Shown: piece by piece, positions 43,354 through 50,909 of the stretch | Layout of the letters: every line of letters begins with the position of its first letter | Numbering within the stretch: position 1 is the first letter of the stretch | Source of the DNA: 2-02-FULL-55-14 sp964534125 | GTDB lineage: Bacteria; Bacteroidota; Ignavibacteria; UBA10030 | Direction of reading: 5' to 3' | Length of the DNA stretch: 64,000 bases | NCBI GenBank assembly: GCA_964534125.1 | Contig: CAZHOJ010000005.1 | Location: 186,001-250,000 of the forward strand | The notes under the pieces: generated by a model | Database searches by the model: none | What the model was told of the DNA's origin: nothing | The model's input: the letters and a program-made list of their open reading frames with translations, nothing else | Program-made: the position numbers and the translations under genes

Positions 43354-44649
43354 TCAGGGGGAGAGACGGTAGATCATACGGGGGAAGGGAATCGTCTCGC
43401 GAATATGCTCGAGGCCGCAGATCCAGGAGACCGTGCGCTCGAGGCCGAGCCCAAATCCGCTGTGCGGCACCGAGCCGTAACGGCGGAGGTCGAGATACCA
43501 TTCGAACGCCTCGCGGGGCAGCTTGTGCTCTTCGATGCGCTTCAGGAGCGTCCCGAGGTCATCCTCACGCTGGCTTCCACCGACGACCTCTCCGTACCCT
43601 TCGGGAGCGAGGATGTCCATGGCGAGAGCTTTGTCGGGCTTTTCGGGATCGCGTTTCATGTAGAACGCCTTCACAGCAGCGGGATACCGATGGACGATCA
43701 CGGGTCTGTCGAACTCTGCCGAGATGATCGTCTCGTCGGTCCCACCGAAATCGTCGCCATAAACGAACTCGGAGCCCTTCGCCTTGAGGATCTCTGCCGC
43801 CTCGTCGTACGAGATCCGCGGGAACGGCCGTTTGACATTCTGGAGCCGTGATGTGTCCCGCTGCAGGACCTCCAGCTCCGCGGCGCGCTCTTTCAGGACC
43901 GTCTGGACGATGTATTCGAGGAACTCCTCAGCGAGGTCCATATTGTCGTTCAGATCGTTGTAGGCGACCTCGGGCTCCACCATCCAGAACTCTGTCAGGT
44001 GCCGCCGGGTCTTCGATTTCTCTGCGCGGAAGGTCGGCCCGAAACAATAGACCTTCCCGAACGCCATCGCTCCCGCCTCTGCATACAACTGGCCGGATTG
44101 GGTCAACAGGGCCTTCCCGAGATCGAAGTACTCTGTCTCGAACAGCGTGCTCGTACCCTCCGCTGCAGCCGGAGTGAGGATGGGTGAATCGATGAGCACG
44201 AAGCCGCGGTCGTCGAAGAAGTCACGGATGGCCTTGATGATGCGGTGACGCACACGCATGATGGCATGCTGTCGCGAAGAGCGGAGCCACAAGTGCCGCC
44301 GGTCAGAGAGAAACTCCACGCCATGTTCCTTCGGCGTAATCGGATACTCCTCCGCCACCTGGATGACCTTCAGGCCGGTGATATCGAGCTCGACGCCCCC
44401 GGGGGCGCGCTTGTCCTCCCGCACTGCGCCTTCCAGACTCAGGGATGATTCCTGCGTCAGCTGGTCGAACGCAGCGAACAGATCATCTGCGACCTGCCCC
44501 TTTACCATCACTCCCTGCACAATGCCGGTCCCGTCGCGCAGAATAATGAAGCGTATCTTGCCGCTGGATCGCTTGTTATAGAGCCAGCCCTGCAGATGTA
44601 CAGTTCTGCCGATGTGCTGTGTAAGGTCTGAGATGTATGTCCTGGTCAT
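43354..44649 (-). CDS. asnS: Asparaginyl-tRNA synthetase
   Basis: 431 aa. The N-terminal OB anticodon domain (TVHLQGWLYNKRSSGKIRF) is followed by the class II core with motif 2 (FRAEKSKTRRHLTEFWMVEPE) and motif 3 (HSGFGLGLERTVSWICGLEH). The GYGEVVGGSQRED and DLRRYGSVPH motifs fit AsnRS rather than AspRS. It charges tRNA-Asn directly, so the amidotransferase route is not needed for Asn. It lies 2 nt before the ABC ATPase start. Confidence 0.94.
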   Translation of the reverse strand: MTRTYISDLTQHIGRTVHLQGWLYNKRSSGKIRFIILRDGTGIVQGVMVKGQVADDLFAAFDQLTQESSLSLEGAVREDKRAPGGVELDITGLKVIQVAEEYPITPKEHGVEFLSDRRHLWLRSSRQHAIMRVRHRIIKAIRDFFDDRGFVLIDSPILTPAAAEGTSTLFETEYFDLGKALLTQSGQLYAEAGAMAFGKVYCFGPTFRAEKSKTRRHLTEFWMVEPEVAYNDLNDNMDLAEEFLEYIVQTVLKERAAELEVLQRDTSRLQNVKRPFPRISYDEAAEILKAKGSEFVYGDDFGGTDETIISAEFDRPVIVHRYPAAVKAFYMKRDPEKPDKALAMDILAPEGYGEVVGGSQREDDLGTLLKRIEEHKLPREAFEWYLDLRRYGSVPHSGFGLGLERTVSWICGLEHIRETIPFPRMIYRLSP

Positions 44650-44797
44650 CGACTTTCGTGTGCCAAAGAAATTTTGAAAATATACCGAAAAACGGCGGAT
44701 TCCTCAAAGAAATCCTGTAGAAAAGAAAGGATGGAGAAGGTTGAACGAGGTAATCGGTGCAGGATAGCCGACGTGACGAGGCCAGCAACGGGGAGCG

Positions 44798-44989
44798 CTA
44801 CTTTTCGTCGGAGATGTCCTTGAACTCGGCGTCCTGGACATCTTTGTAGTCCTGCGAGCGGCGGCGCACGCCTCCCCCCTTCACATTCTCATTCTCAGGA
44901 TTCAATCCCCGGAGGAATGCGCGAATGACGTTTCGCACAAGCCAGTAGACCATCACGATCGCAATAAGGAGGATGATAAGCCTGGTCAT
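44798..44989 (-). CDS. Small single-pass membrane protein
   Basis: 63 aa. One N-terminal helix (LIILLIAIVMVYWLVRNVI, about residues 4-22) is followed by a basic stretch and an acidic tail ending DAEFKDISDEK. The layout resembles DUF4834-like small proteins of Bacteroidota (short helix, then a tail with D/E and F), but the match is uncertain. It lies 17 nt after the deoxynucleoside kinase gene on the same strand. Confidence 0.6.
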   Translation of the reverse strand: MTRLIILLIAIVMVYWLVRNVIRAFLRGLNPENENVKGGGVRRRSQDYKDVQDAEFKDISDEK

Positions 44990-45006
44990 GGGGCCACCAG
45001 TATGCC

Positions 45007-45681
45007 TTAGCTCCGTGGGACGGGGTTGTAGTACTCGACCGGAGCTTTGTTCGGACGGAGGATCTGCTCGACGAGGTCCTCGTAATCGGATTTCTTGCCA
45101 ACGAAATCGATATCCGTCGCCCTGATGATGAGGAGTGGAGCGGACTTGTACCGGAAGAAGAAGTAGTTATATGCCTCGTTGAGGTCCCGGATGTATTCTT
45201 CAGACATCTTCTCTTCCATCTTTCGTCCCCGGAGCCGGATGTTCTGCATCAGACGATCGACGCTCGACTGAAGATAGATGACCAGGTCCGGTTGGGGGAT
45301 GTTCTTTTCGATCGTGGAGAGAAGGCTCTCATAGAGCTTCAGTTCTTCGTCCTGCAGCGTCAGATAGGCGAAGATCTTGTCCTTCTCGAAGATGTAGTCC
45401 GAGATGATATGAGAGTGGAAGAGGTCGACCTGGAAGAGTTCCTGCTGCTGACGATAGCGGCTCAACAGGAAGAAGATCTGCGTCTGAAAGGCGTACCGGT
45501 CCGGATCCTCGTAGAACTTGGGCAGGAACGGATTCTCTTCGAACCGCTCGGTGACGAGCCGCGCACCCATCTGCTCCGAGAGCATCTGGGCGAGCGTTGT
45601 CTTCCCTGCTCCGATGACCCCTTCAATGGCGATGTAGCGTATCTCTGAGGGTAGCCGTTTCTGCGTTTCGTCGTTCGGCAT
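45007..45681 (-). CDS. Deoxynucleoside kinase
   Basis: 224 aa. The P-loop is EGVIGAGKTTLAQML near residue 20. The ISDYIFEKDKIFAYLTL region is the deoxynucleoside-kinase version of the DRS-like motif, and RGRKMEEKMSEEYIRDLNEAY contains the lid arginines. It phosphorylates deoxyadenosine, deoxyguanosine or deoxycytidine for dNTP salvage; which one is not visible. It starts 3 nt before the folK stop. Confidence 0.9.
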   Translation of the reverse strand: MPNDETQKRLPSEIRYIAIEGVIGAGKTTLAQMLSEQMGARLVTERFEENPFLPKFYEDPDRYAFQTQIFFLLSRYRQQQELFQVDLFHSHIISDYIFEKDKIFAYLTLQDEELKLYESLLSTIEKNIPQPDLVIYLQSSVDRLMQNIRLRGRKMEEKMSEEYIRDLNEAYNYFFFRYKSAPLLIIRATDIDFVGKKSDYEDLVEQILRPNKAPVEYYNPVPRS

Positions 45682-45684
45682 ATG

Positions 45685-46182
45685 CTATAACATATCCAAT
45701 ATTCTTGTGACCTGCTCACTGCCGGGACACACGGCGAGAAGCTGTTCGACCCTCTTCCCTCTCAGCGGATCGGGAAAGAGCGGTGCGATGTCGGCAAGCG
45801 GCCGGAGAACGAACCGTCTGACCAGGATCTCTGGGTGCGGTATCCTCACTTCAGAACGGGTGAGGACGAGATCACCGTAGTACAGGATGTCCAGGTCGAG
45901 TTCCCGGGGCTCCCAGCGGCCCCTGTCCTTCCTGCCGACGGTGCGTTCGACCTCTTTCAGGAGGGCAATGAGGTTCCGTGGTTCGCACTCAGAACGGCAT
46001 CCGGCGACCGCGTTCAGGAACCGTCCCTGGTCCTTCTTGCCGACCGGGTCGGTCTCATAGACCGGAGAGACTTCCCTGACCGCGAGGCAGTCCATGCCCC
46101 TGAGGCGGCTGACCCCTTCCCGCAGGTATCCGAGACGGTCCCCAAGATTCGATCCCAGGCCAATGAAGAGCCGGGCCATCAC
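45685..46182 (-). CDS. folK: 2-amino-4-hydroxy-6-hydroxymethyldihydropteridine diphosphokinase
   Basis: 165 aa. GLGSNLGDRLGYL is the N-terminal signature. The pair VYETDPVGKKDQGRFLNAV and RWEPRELDLDILYYGD is diagnostic for HPPK, with the two aspartates of DLDIL binding magnesium. It activates the pterin for folate synthesis. It overlaps folB by 4 nt, and folB plus folK form the usual folate pair. Confidence 0.95.
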   Translation of the reverse strand: MMARLFIGLGSNLGDRLGYLREGVSRLRGMDCLAVREVSPVYETDPVGKKDQGRFLNAVAGCRSECEPRNLIALLKEVERTVGRKDRGRWEPRELDLDILYYGDLVLTRSEVRIPHPEILVRRFVLRPLADIAPLFPDPLRGKRVEQLLAVCPGSEQVTRILDML

Positions 46183-46556
46183 CGCTTCCTGTGCAGCTCC
46201 ACTTCGACGGTGTCGACCACGCCCCTTATGGGAACTCCCGGCTTCCGGACCCGCACGGTCACTTCCCGCACCTTCCGGAACTCCTTCAACAGGTTCTTCG
46301 CGATCGCTTCACCGAGTCCCTCGAGCAGGTAGTACTTCTTCCCGAGCACTGCGGCACGGATGGTCTCATAGACCCGCACGTAGTCCACGGTATCACGGAG
46401 ATGGTCGGACTTCCCTCCGCGCTGAAGATCGCAGGCGAGGTCAACGTCCACCTCGAACTTCCCGCCAAGGTTCTGTTCATCGGTCAGCACCCCGTGATAC
46501 GCGTAGAACACCGCGTTCTTCATACGGATGACATCGAGAACTCGCTTTGAAGCCAT
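46179..46556 (-). CDS. folB: Dihydroneopterin aldolase
   Basis: 125 aa. MKNAVFYAYHGVLTDEQNLG holds the conserved tyrosine/histidine of the family, and the catalytic lysine lies in VRVRKPGVPIRG. It converts dihydroneopterin to the hydroxymethyl pterin used by FolK. It lies 16 nt after glnS and overlaps folK by 4 nt (ATGA). Confidence 0.93.
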   Translation of the reverse strand: MASKRVLDVIRMKNAVFYAYHGVLTDEQNLGGKFEVDVDLACDLQRGGKSDHLRDTVDYVRVYETIRAAVLGKKYYLLEGLGEAIAKNLLKEFRKVREVTVRVRKPGVPIRGVVDTVEVELHRKR

Positions 46557-46572
46557 GGCGTGCCCTTCCTTG

Positions 46573-48270
46573 TCAGCGGGCGGAGATCTTCGCCCAGGTA
46601 TCGCGAAGCGTGACCGTGCGGTTGAATACGGGTGATTCTGCGGTCGCGCTCTTGTCCATGCAGAAGTAGCCCATGCGTTCGAACTGGAAACGATCGCCCG
46701 GCCTCGCGTCGCGCAGGTACCGCTCCGCCCTGCATCCCTCCAGCACTTCCAGCGATGCGGGATTGAGGTATGTCATCCAATCACCGCCGCCCGCTTCTTC
46801 GACATTCAGCAACCTGTCATACAGACGGACTGTGACCGCGCGGGCGTGCGGCGCCGAGACCCAATGGATCGTGCTCTTCACTTTGCGCTGCGGAGCATCG
46901 GAGCCGCTCCGTGTGTCGGGGTCGTATGTGCAGCGCACTTCGAGGATCTCGCCCGTCTTCTCGTCCTTGATGACTCCTGTGCATTTGATGATGTACGCAT
47001 AGCGGAGGCGCACCTCGTTGCCGGGGAACAATCGCCAGTATTTCTTCGGCGGATGCTCCATGAAGTCATCGCGTTCGATGTACAGCTCCCGGGAGAACGG
47101 AACGTTCCGTGTACCCATCGACGGATCCTCGGGATTGTTCACGGCCTCGAGCTCCTCCACCTGACCCTCCGGATAGTTCTCGATGACGAGCCTGACAGGA
47201 CGCAGCACGACCATTGCGCGCTGAGCGCTGGCGTTCAGGTCCTCCCGTATGCAGTCTTCCAACTGTGCCATCTCCACAGTGCTCTCGCTCTTGGCGACGC
47301 CGATCCGCTCCGCGAACAGCCGGATCGATCCGGGCGTATAACCGCGGCGGCGGAGGCCGGAGATTGTAGGCATGCGGGGGTCGTCCCATCCTTCGACACG
47401 GTCCTCCTCGACCAGTTGCAGGAGCTTGCGCTTGCTCATGATCGTGTAGGTCAGGTTGAGCCGCGCGAACTCTGTCTGTTCCGGCTTGTAGACCTCGAGC
47501 TCTTTCAGGAACCAGTCATAGAGCGGCCGGTGGTCCTGGAACTCGAGCGTGCAGATGGAATGGGTGATCTGTTCGATCGAATCGCTCTGGCCGTGGGCCC
47601 AGTCGTAGGTCGGATAGATGCACCAGGCATCGCCTGTGCGGTGGTGGGTGGCCCTCAGGATCCGGTACATGATGGGGTCGCGCATGTTCAGATTGGGCGA
47701 CGCCATGTCGATCTTTGCACGCAGTGTACGGGACCCATCCGGGAACTCGCCGACCCGCATACGCCTGAACAGGTCGAGATTTTCCTCGACCGAACGGTCC
47801 CGGAATGGGCTGTTCTTCCCCGGTTCGGTGAGAGTACCGCGGTATGCCCTGATCTCTTCGGCCGAAAGATCACAGACATATGCTTTCCCTTTCCGGATCA
47901 GTCGTTGGGCCCACTCGAAGAGCGTCTCGAAGTAGTCGGACGCGTAGTATTCGCGGTCGTCCCAATCGAATCCGAGCCAGCGAACATCCTCTTTGATCGA
48001 GGAGACGTATTCCTCCTCTTCCTTTGTCGGATTCGTGTCGTCGAACCGGAGGTTGCAGAGTCCGTTGAACTCCTGCGCAAGCCCAAAGTTCAGATGAATG
48101 GACTTCGCATGACCGATATGCAGGTAGCCATTCGGCTCGGGAGGGAAGCGTGTGTGGACCCGGCCTTCGTACTTGCCGGCAGCTGTCTCCCGCTTCACCT
48201 TCTCGCGGATGAAATTCGTCCTTTCGGGACGGGCCGCTTCGCTGTTCTCTGTAGTGTCGTTCGTTGTCAT
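46573..48270 (-). CDS. glnS: Glutaminyl-tRNA synthetase
   Basis: 565 aa. The class I signatures are PPEPNGYLHIGHAKSI (HIGH) and IMSKRKLLQLV (KMSKS). Two C-terminal beta-barrel domains follow from about residue 340. It charges tRNA-Gln directly. It overlaps gltX by 4 nt (ATGA), so gltX and glnS form a coupled pair derived from the same superfamily. Confidence 0.96.
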   Translation of the reverse strand: MTTNDTTENSEAARPERTNFIREKVKRETAAGKYEGRVHTRFPPEPNGYLHIGHAKSIHLNFGLAQEFNGLCNLRFDDTNPTKEEEEYVSSIKEDVRWLGFDWDDREYYASDYFETLFEWAQRLIRKGKAYVCDLSAEEIRAYRGTLTEPGKNSPFRDRSVEENLDLFRRMRVGEFPDGSRTLRAKIDMASPNLNMRDPIMYRILRATHHRTGDAWCIYPTYDWAHGQSDSIEQITHSICTLEFQDHRPLYDWFLKELEVYKPEQTEFARLNLTYTIMSKRKLLQLVEEDRVEGWDDPRMPTISGLRRRGYTPGSIRLFAERIGVAKSESTVEMAQLEDCIREDLNASAQRAMVVLRPVRLVIENYPEGQVEELEAVNNPEDPSMGTRNVPFSRELYIERDDFMEHPPKKYWRLFPGNEVRLRYAYIIKCTGVIKDEKTGEILEVRCTYDPDTRSGSDAPQRKVKSTIHWVSAPHARAVTVRLYDRLLNVEEAGGGDWMTYLNPASLEVLEGCRAERYLRDARPGDRFQFERMGYFCMDKSATAESPVFNRTVTLRDTWAKISAR

Positions 48271-49721
48271 CTGTGTGTCAGCACCTCTATTGCTCTGGTG
48301 ATCCTGCGAAGGGTCTCCTCCTTGCCGAGGATGTCGACGATGTCGTACACACCCGGGCCCGTGCCCATGCCGCTGATCGCAAGCCGCAACGGATGGATGA
48401 GGTCGGCCTTCTTGATCCCCTGCGCGTCGGCATTTTGCTCGAGCGTACGTTCGAAGTCCTCTTTTGCCGGAGTCGATAGTGCGGCGAAGGCATCCCGAAG
48501 GCGTTCCATCCTTGCGGGCGTCTCCTGCTTCCAGCGCTTCGTCACGATCTCGGGATCATAGTGTTCAGGGGGCCGGAAGAAGTACGGGCTTTTCTCGAGG
48601 ACATCTTTCGGGAAGGTCATCCTCTCGCGCATGGAGGGTATGATCTTCAGGAGATACGCATCGGAGAACGACGAGAGATCGACGGGACCCGATGCCGCCG
48701 CATGACGGAGCATATCGCAGATCTCCTGGTCGGTGCGGGACCGAAGATGCTGGGCATTCAACCAGGCGAGCTTCTCGAGGTTAAAAATAGCTCCCGCCTT
48801 GCCGACGCGCTCGAGGGAGAACTCGGAGATGAGCTCCTTCATTGTGAAGACCTCGCGGTCGTCGCCGGGATTCCAACCAAGGAGCGCCACGAAATTGACG
48901 AGTGCATCGGGCAGATATCCCTGGTCTCTGTATGCCTCGACGGAGACGTCCCCCTGACGCTTGCTGAGCTTGGACCGGTCGCTGTTCAGGAGGAGCGGCA
49001 GATGAGCGAACACCGGCAGGTCCCACCCGAACGCTTTGTAGAGCAGAACATGCTTGGGCGTGCTCGGGAGCCACTCTTCCCCCCGTACCACATGCGTGAT
49101 GCCCATCAGGTGGTCGTCCACGACGACAGCAAGATGATACGTCGGGAAACCGTCAGACTTCAGTATGACCTGGTCGTCAACGATCTCATGGGCGATCGTG
49201 ATCTCTCCCCGGATGGCATCTGAGAACGTCGTCTCCCCTTCGACCGGCACCTTCATGCGGACGACGTGCGCCTCGCCGGAACGGACCCGGGCAGCGGATG
49301 CTTCGGCGGAAAGACCCCTGCATTGCCTGTCGTAATTGAGCGATCCTTTGGCGGCAGCCTGCCTGTCACGCACTTCCTTCAGACGCTCAGGAGTGCAGAA
49401 ACAATGATAGGCCTTTCCCTTATCCAGCAGCTGTGCGACATGCTCTCTATAGATGTCCAGACGGCTGGACTGTACATATGGCCCTGCCAGGCCTTCCTTG
49501 TCAGGACCTTCGTCATATTCGATACCGGCCCATCGGAGCATTGCCATCAGGTTCTCTGCGGCGCCTTCGACCTTCCTGCTCTGGTCCGTGTCTTCGATTC
49601 GCAGGACGAAGGCTCCGTTCTGCTGGCGGGCAAAGAGGAAGTTGTACAACGCCGTGCGCAGTCCGCCCACGTGAAGATAGCCGGTGGGACTTGGGGCGAA
49701 TCGGACGCGGACTGTGGACAT
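48267..49721 (-). CDS. gltX: Glutamyl-tRNA synthetase
   Basis: 484 aa from the ATG at 49721; a TTG at 49745 in frame adds eight residues, and neither start has a Shine-Dalgarno. The HIGH-type motif is RFAPSPTGYLHVGGLRTALY and the KMSKS motif is SKLSKRQGDVSVE. A helical anticodon-binding domain occupies the last third (about 330-484). It charges tRNA-Glu. With glnS present it can be a discriminating enzyme. Its upstream region contains several hairpins and no clear promoter. Confidence 0.95.
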   Translation of the reverse strand: MSTVRVRFAPSPTGYLHVGGLRTALYNFLFARQQNGAFVLRIEDTDQSRKVEGAAENLMAMLRWAGIEYDEGPDKEGLAGPYVQSSRLDIYREHVAQLLDKGKAYHCFCTPERLKEVRDRQAAAKGSLNYDRQCRGLSAEASAARVRSGEAHVVRMKVPVEGETTFSDAIRGEITIAHEIVDDQVILKSDGFPTYHLAVVVDDHLMGITHVVRGEEWLPSTPKHVLLYKAFGWDLPVFAHLPLLLNSDRSKLSKRQGDVSVEAYRDQGYLPDALVNFVALLGWNPGDDREVFTMKELISEFSLERVGKAGAIFNLEKLAWLNAQHLRSRTDQEICDMLRHAAASGPVDLSSFSDAYLLKIIPSMRERMTFPKDVLEKSPYFFRPPEHYDPEIVTKRWKQETPARMERLRDAFAALSTPAKEDFERTLEQNADAQGIKKADLIHPLRLAISGMGTGPGVYDIVDILGKEETLRRITRAIEVLTHR

Positions 49722-49807
49722 GGGTGGAGGATTGGGGAATTTCAAAGCGGCCGGAATTGGCCCCCTGATGTAAGATCGTGAATTCTCACGTCATCGCCGT
49801 TCCTTCG

Positions 49808-49850
49808 GAAGGCGGCTCCCGCCTTCCGCCTGCGCGTCGCTTCGGCGGAT
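49808..49850. repeat. Hairpins upstream of gltX, including a REP-like member
   Basis: GGAAGGCG (49808-49815) pairs with CGCCTTCC (49821-49828). Overlapping it, TCCGCC (49826-49831) pairs with GGCGGA (49845-49850), with on minus a GAA/GCA internal loop and inner GCG/CGC. The second matches the hairpins beside tRNA-Leu in outer arms and internal loop. Confidence 0.65.
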
Positions 49851-49866
49851 AGGTCGGCGGGATTCT

Positions 49867-49912
49867 CAAAACGCATCAGAGTTAGCAAACATCGCTAACT
49901 CTGTGCGTTTTG
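49867..49912. repeat. Long hairpin between the GIY-YIG gene and gltX
   Basis: CAAAACGCA (49867-49875) pairs with TGCGTTTTG (49904-49912), and AGAGTTAGC (49878-49886) pairs with GCTAACTCT (49894-49902), around a 7-nt loop. About 18 bp with one small mismatch. It is not followed by a T tract. It may end the GIY-YIG transcript or protect an mRNA end. Confidence 0.7.
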
Positions 49913-49942
49913 GAAGCGGAGAGGGAGGGTCGACTGCGCTCT

Positions 49943-49971
49943 TCCGCCTACGCCCTTCGGACTACGGCGGA
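49943..49971. repeat. REP-like hairpin (TCCGCC family)
   Basis: TCCGCC (49943-49948) pairs with GGCGGA (49966-49971). On minus the internal loop is GTA on both sides of an inner stem made by TCC and GGA-like bases. It has the same outer arms and loop logic as the hairpins at 26961, 27037 and 49826. Confidence 0.65.
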
Positions 49972-49992
49972 CAAGTCGAGCTCCGTCGACTA

Positions 49993-50256
49993 TCACCGGC
50001 TCGATGTCACTCGAAGAAAATGCTTTCGAAGGACTGCCCGTCCTGAACCCGACTTGAAATAGCGTTCAAGTTCCGCTGCTTGCGCTTCAGTCCCCACATA
50101 GACGCAAAGCTCCAAGCGGAAGGGCCGATACGGCTTCGTCGATGGAGAGACACCCTCCTGATGTTCTGAAAATCGTCTCTCCAGATTTCTTGTTCTGCCG
50201 ACATACATAAAGTCTGCTATCAGACTCTGCAGAACGTACACACACCATAGCAGCAT
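49993..50256 (-). CDS. GIY-YIG nuclease family protein
   Basis: 87 aa, complete. VYVLQS (about residues 6-11) corresponds to the GIY strand and MYVGRTRNLERRFSEHQEG to the YIG strand with its arginine, ending ELERYFKSGSGRAVLRKHF with the glutamate. This is the small UPF0213/URI-type GIY-YIG family, whose biological role is unclear; relatives include homing and repair nucleases. TAGAGGAGA precedes the ATG. It lies about 110 nt after tRNA-Ser(GCT) on the same strand, and a decayed relative lies on the other side of that tRNA. Confidence 0.9.
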   Translation of the reverse strand: MLLWCVYVLQSLIADFMYVGRTRNLERRFSEHQEGVSPSTKPYRPFRLELCVYVGTEAQAAELERYFKSGSGRAVLRKHFLRVTSSR

Positions 50257-50299
50257 AGGCCTTCTCCTCTATCCACCGCACATGCAGCTCGTCGAGTGT

Positions 50300-50324
50300 T
50301 CGCAGAACGCGTGTTGTTCTGCGA
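50300..50324. repeat. Perfect 9-bp hairpin between tRNA-Ser and the GIY-YIG gene
   Basis: TCGCAGAAC (50300-50308) pairs exactly with GTTCTGCGA (50316-50324) around a 7-nt loop. It lies in the 112-nt spacer between the tRNA and the nuclease gene, next to a second hairpin. Confidence 0.6.
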
Positions 50325-50329
50325 CCAGT

Positions 50330-50367
50330 CCGACGAAGCCCCGTCGATCTCCACGGGGCGTAGTCGG
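50330..50367. repeat. REP-like hairpin abutting the tRNA-Ser 3' end
   Basis: CCGAC (50330-50334) pairs with GTCGG (50363-50367), GAA and GTA face each other as an internal loop, and GCCCCGT (50338-50344) pairs with ACGGGGC (50353-50359). The same outer stem, GAA/GTA loop and inner GCC stem occur in the hairpins at tRNA-Leu. It ends one base from the tRNA. Confidence 0.65.
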
Positions 50368-50368
50368 G

Positions 50369-50457
50369 CGGAGAGGGAGGGATTCGAACCCTCGATAGAG
50401 GTTTCCCCCTATGCAGGTTTAGCAAACCTGTGCCTTCAGCCACTCGGCCACCTCTCC
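50369..50457 (-). tRNA. tRNA-Ser (GCT)
   Basis: 89 nt, class II. The acceptor GGAGAGG pairs with CCTCTCC, the anticodon stem CAGGT/ACCTG encloses TTGCTAA with anticodon GCT, the long variable arm is ATAGGGGGAAACCTCTAT, and the T arm contains GGGTTCGAATCCC. The discriminator is G and CCA is not encoded. A 40-nt copy of its 5' part occurs 300 nt away at 50722-50820. Confidence 0.96.
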
Positions 50458-50465
50458 GGCTGAAT

Positions 50466-50704
50466 CTTCTGAATAATGCTGTGGAGGTACCTCCTGCCAA
50501 CGGAGGACTTCAACCACGTTTCCCGCCTCATGCTTCTGACCGCGTAGGATAGCACTCCTTCAGGAGCAGCATCCAGGGTCTGTAAGGACGCGTCGAACGA
50601 ACGAAGCCCTTTTGATGCATCTCGAACCGTGCATCGAGGTCCTTGCATTGTCCAACGTATGTTCGTCGGGCAACCATAGAAAACAGAACGTATACCCAGA
50701 ACAC
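50466..50704 (-). pseudogene. Frameshifted GIY-YIG nuclease
   Basis: From a GTG at 50704 (GGAGG upstream) the frame reads FWVYVLFSMVARRTYVGQ, then KDLDARFEMHQKG and RSTRPYRPW, all typical of the GIY-YIG family and similar to the intact gene at 49993-50256. It stops at a TGA at 50530-50528. One frame over, MRRETWLKSSVGRRYL continues the family's C-terminus, so a single base was lost near 50531, where family members read E-A-M-R/K-R-E. It runs to the edge of tRNA-Ser. A sequencing error cannot be excluded. Confidence 0.75.
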
Positions 50705-50721
50705 CTTCGTCCCCCTCCTCT

Positions 50722-50820
50722 ACCTGTGCCTTCAGTCCGTCTCGCGGCGCTACGCGCCGCGGACGAGATCGCGTCACGCCCGTGGCGTGACGGACCACTC
50801 GGCCACCTCTCCGGCTGAAT
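50722..50820 (-). pseudogene. Partial tRNA-Ser copy split by a 59-bp insertion
   Basis: Bases 50722-50735 and 50795-50820, joined, are identical over 40 nt to 50426-50465: the leader, acceptor 5' strand, D arm and first anticodon-stem strand of tRNA-Ser(GCT). The copy ends inside the anticodon stem, where the leader of the GIY-YIG pseudogene begins. Between the two pieces, in the D loop, sits an extra 59 bp. The copy cannot encode a tRNA. Confidence 0.88.
50736..50794. mobile_element. 59-bp palindromic insertion in the tRNA-Ser fragment
   Basis: The ends are inverted repeats, TCCGTC (50736-50741) and GACGGA (50789-50794). Inside are two perfect hairpins: CGCGGCGC/GCGCCGCG (50743-50750 with 50754-50761) and GTCACGCC/GGCGTGAC (50773-50780 with 50784-50791). 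It has no coding capacity, so it is a non-autonomous unit or a palindromic mini-element. The GTCACGCC hairpin recurs next to tRNA-Gly at 28966-29000. Confidence 0.75.
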
Positions 50821-50823
50821 ACT

Positions 50824-50852
50824 GACGGGGGCAGCATTGCTGCTGCCCCGTC
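50824..50852 (-). terminator. Strong hairpin after the S9 peptidase gene
   Basis: GACGGGG pairs with CCCCGTC and CAGCA with TGCTG, a 12-bp stem with one bulged G and a 4-nt loop. It lies 58 nt after the peptidase stop. There is no T tract, so it may stop transcription weakly or protect the mRNA end. Confidence 0.45.
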
Positions 50853-50909
50853 TGAACGAACGACAAGAATATACCGATTCTGTGCGCTACAATCAACGCC
50901 GCCCGGGGA

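Noticed and set aside
46846..48561. A 571-codon open frame on the plus strand
   Set aside because: It is antisense to glnS and gltX, both unmistakable genes, and has no domain or ribosome site.
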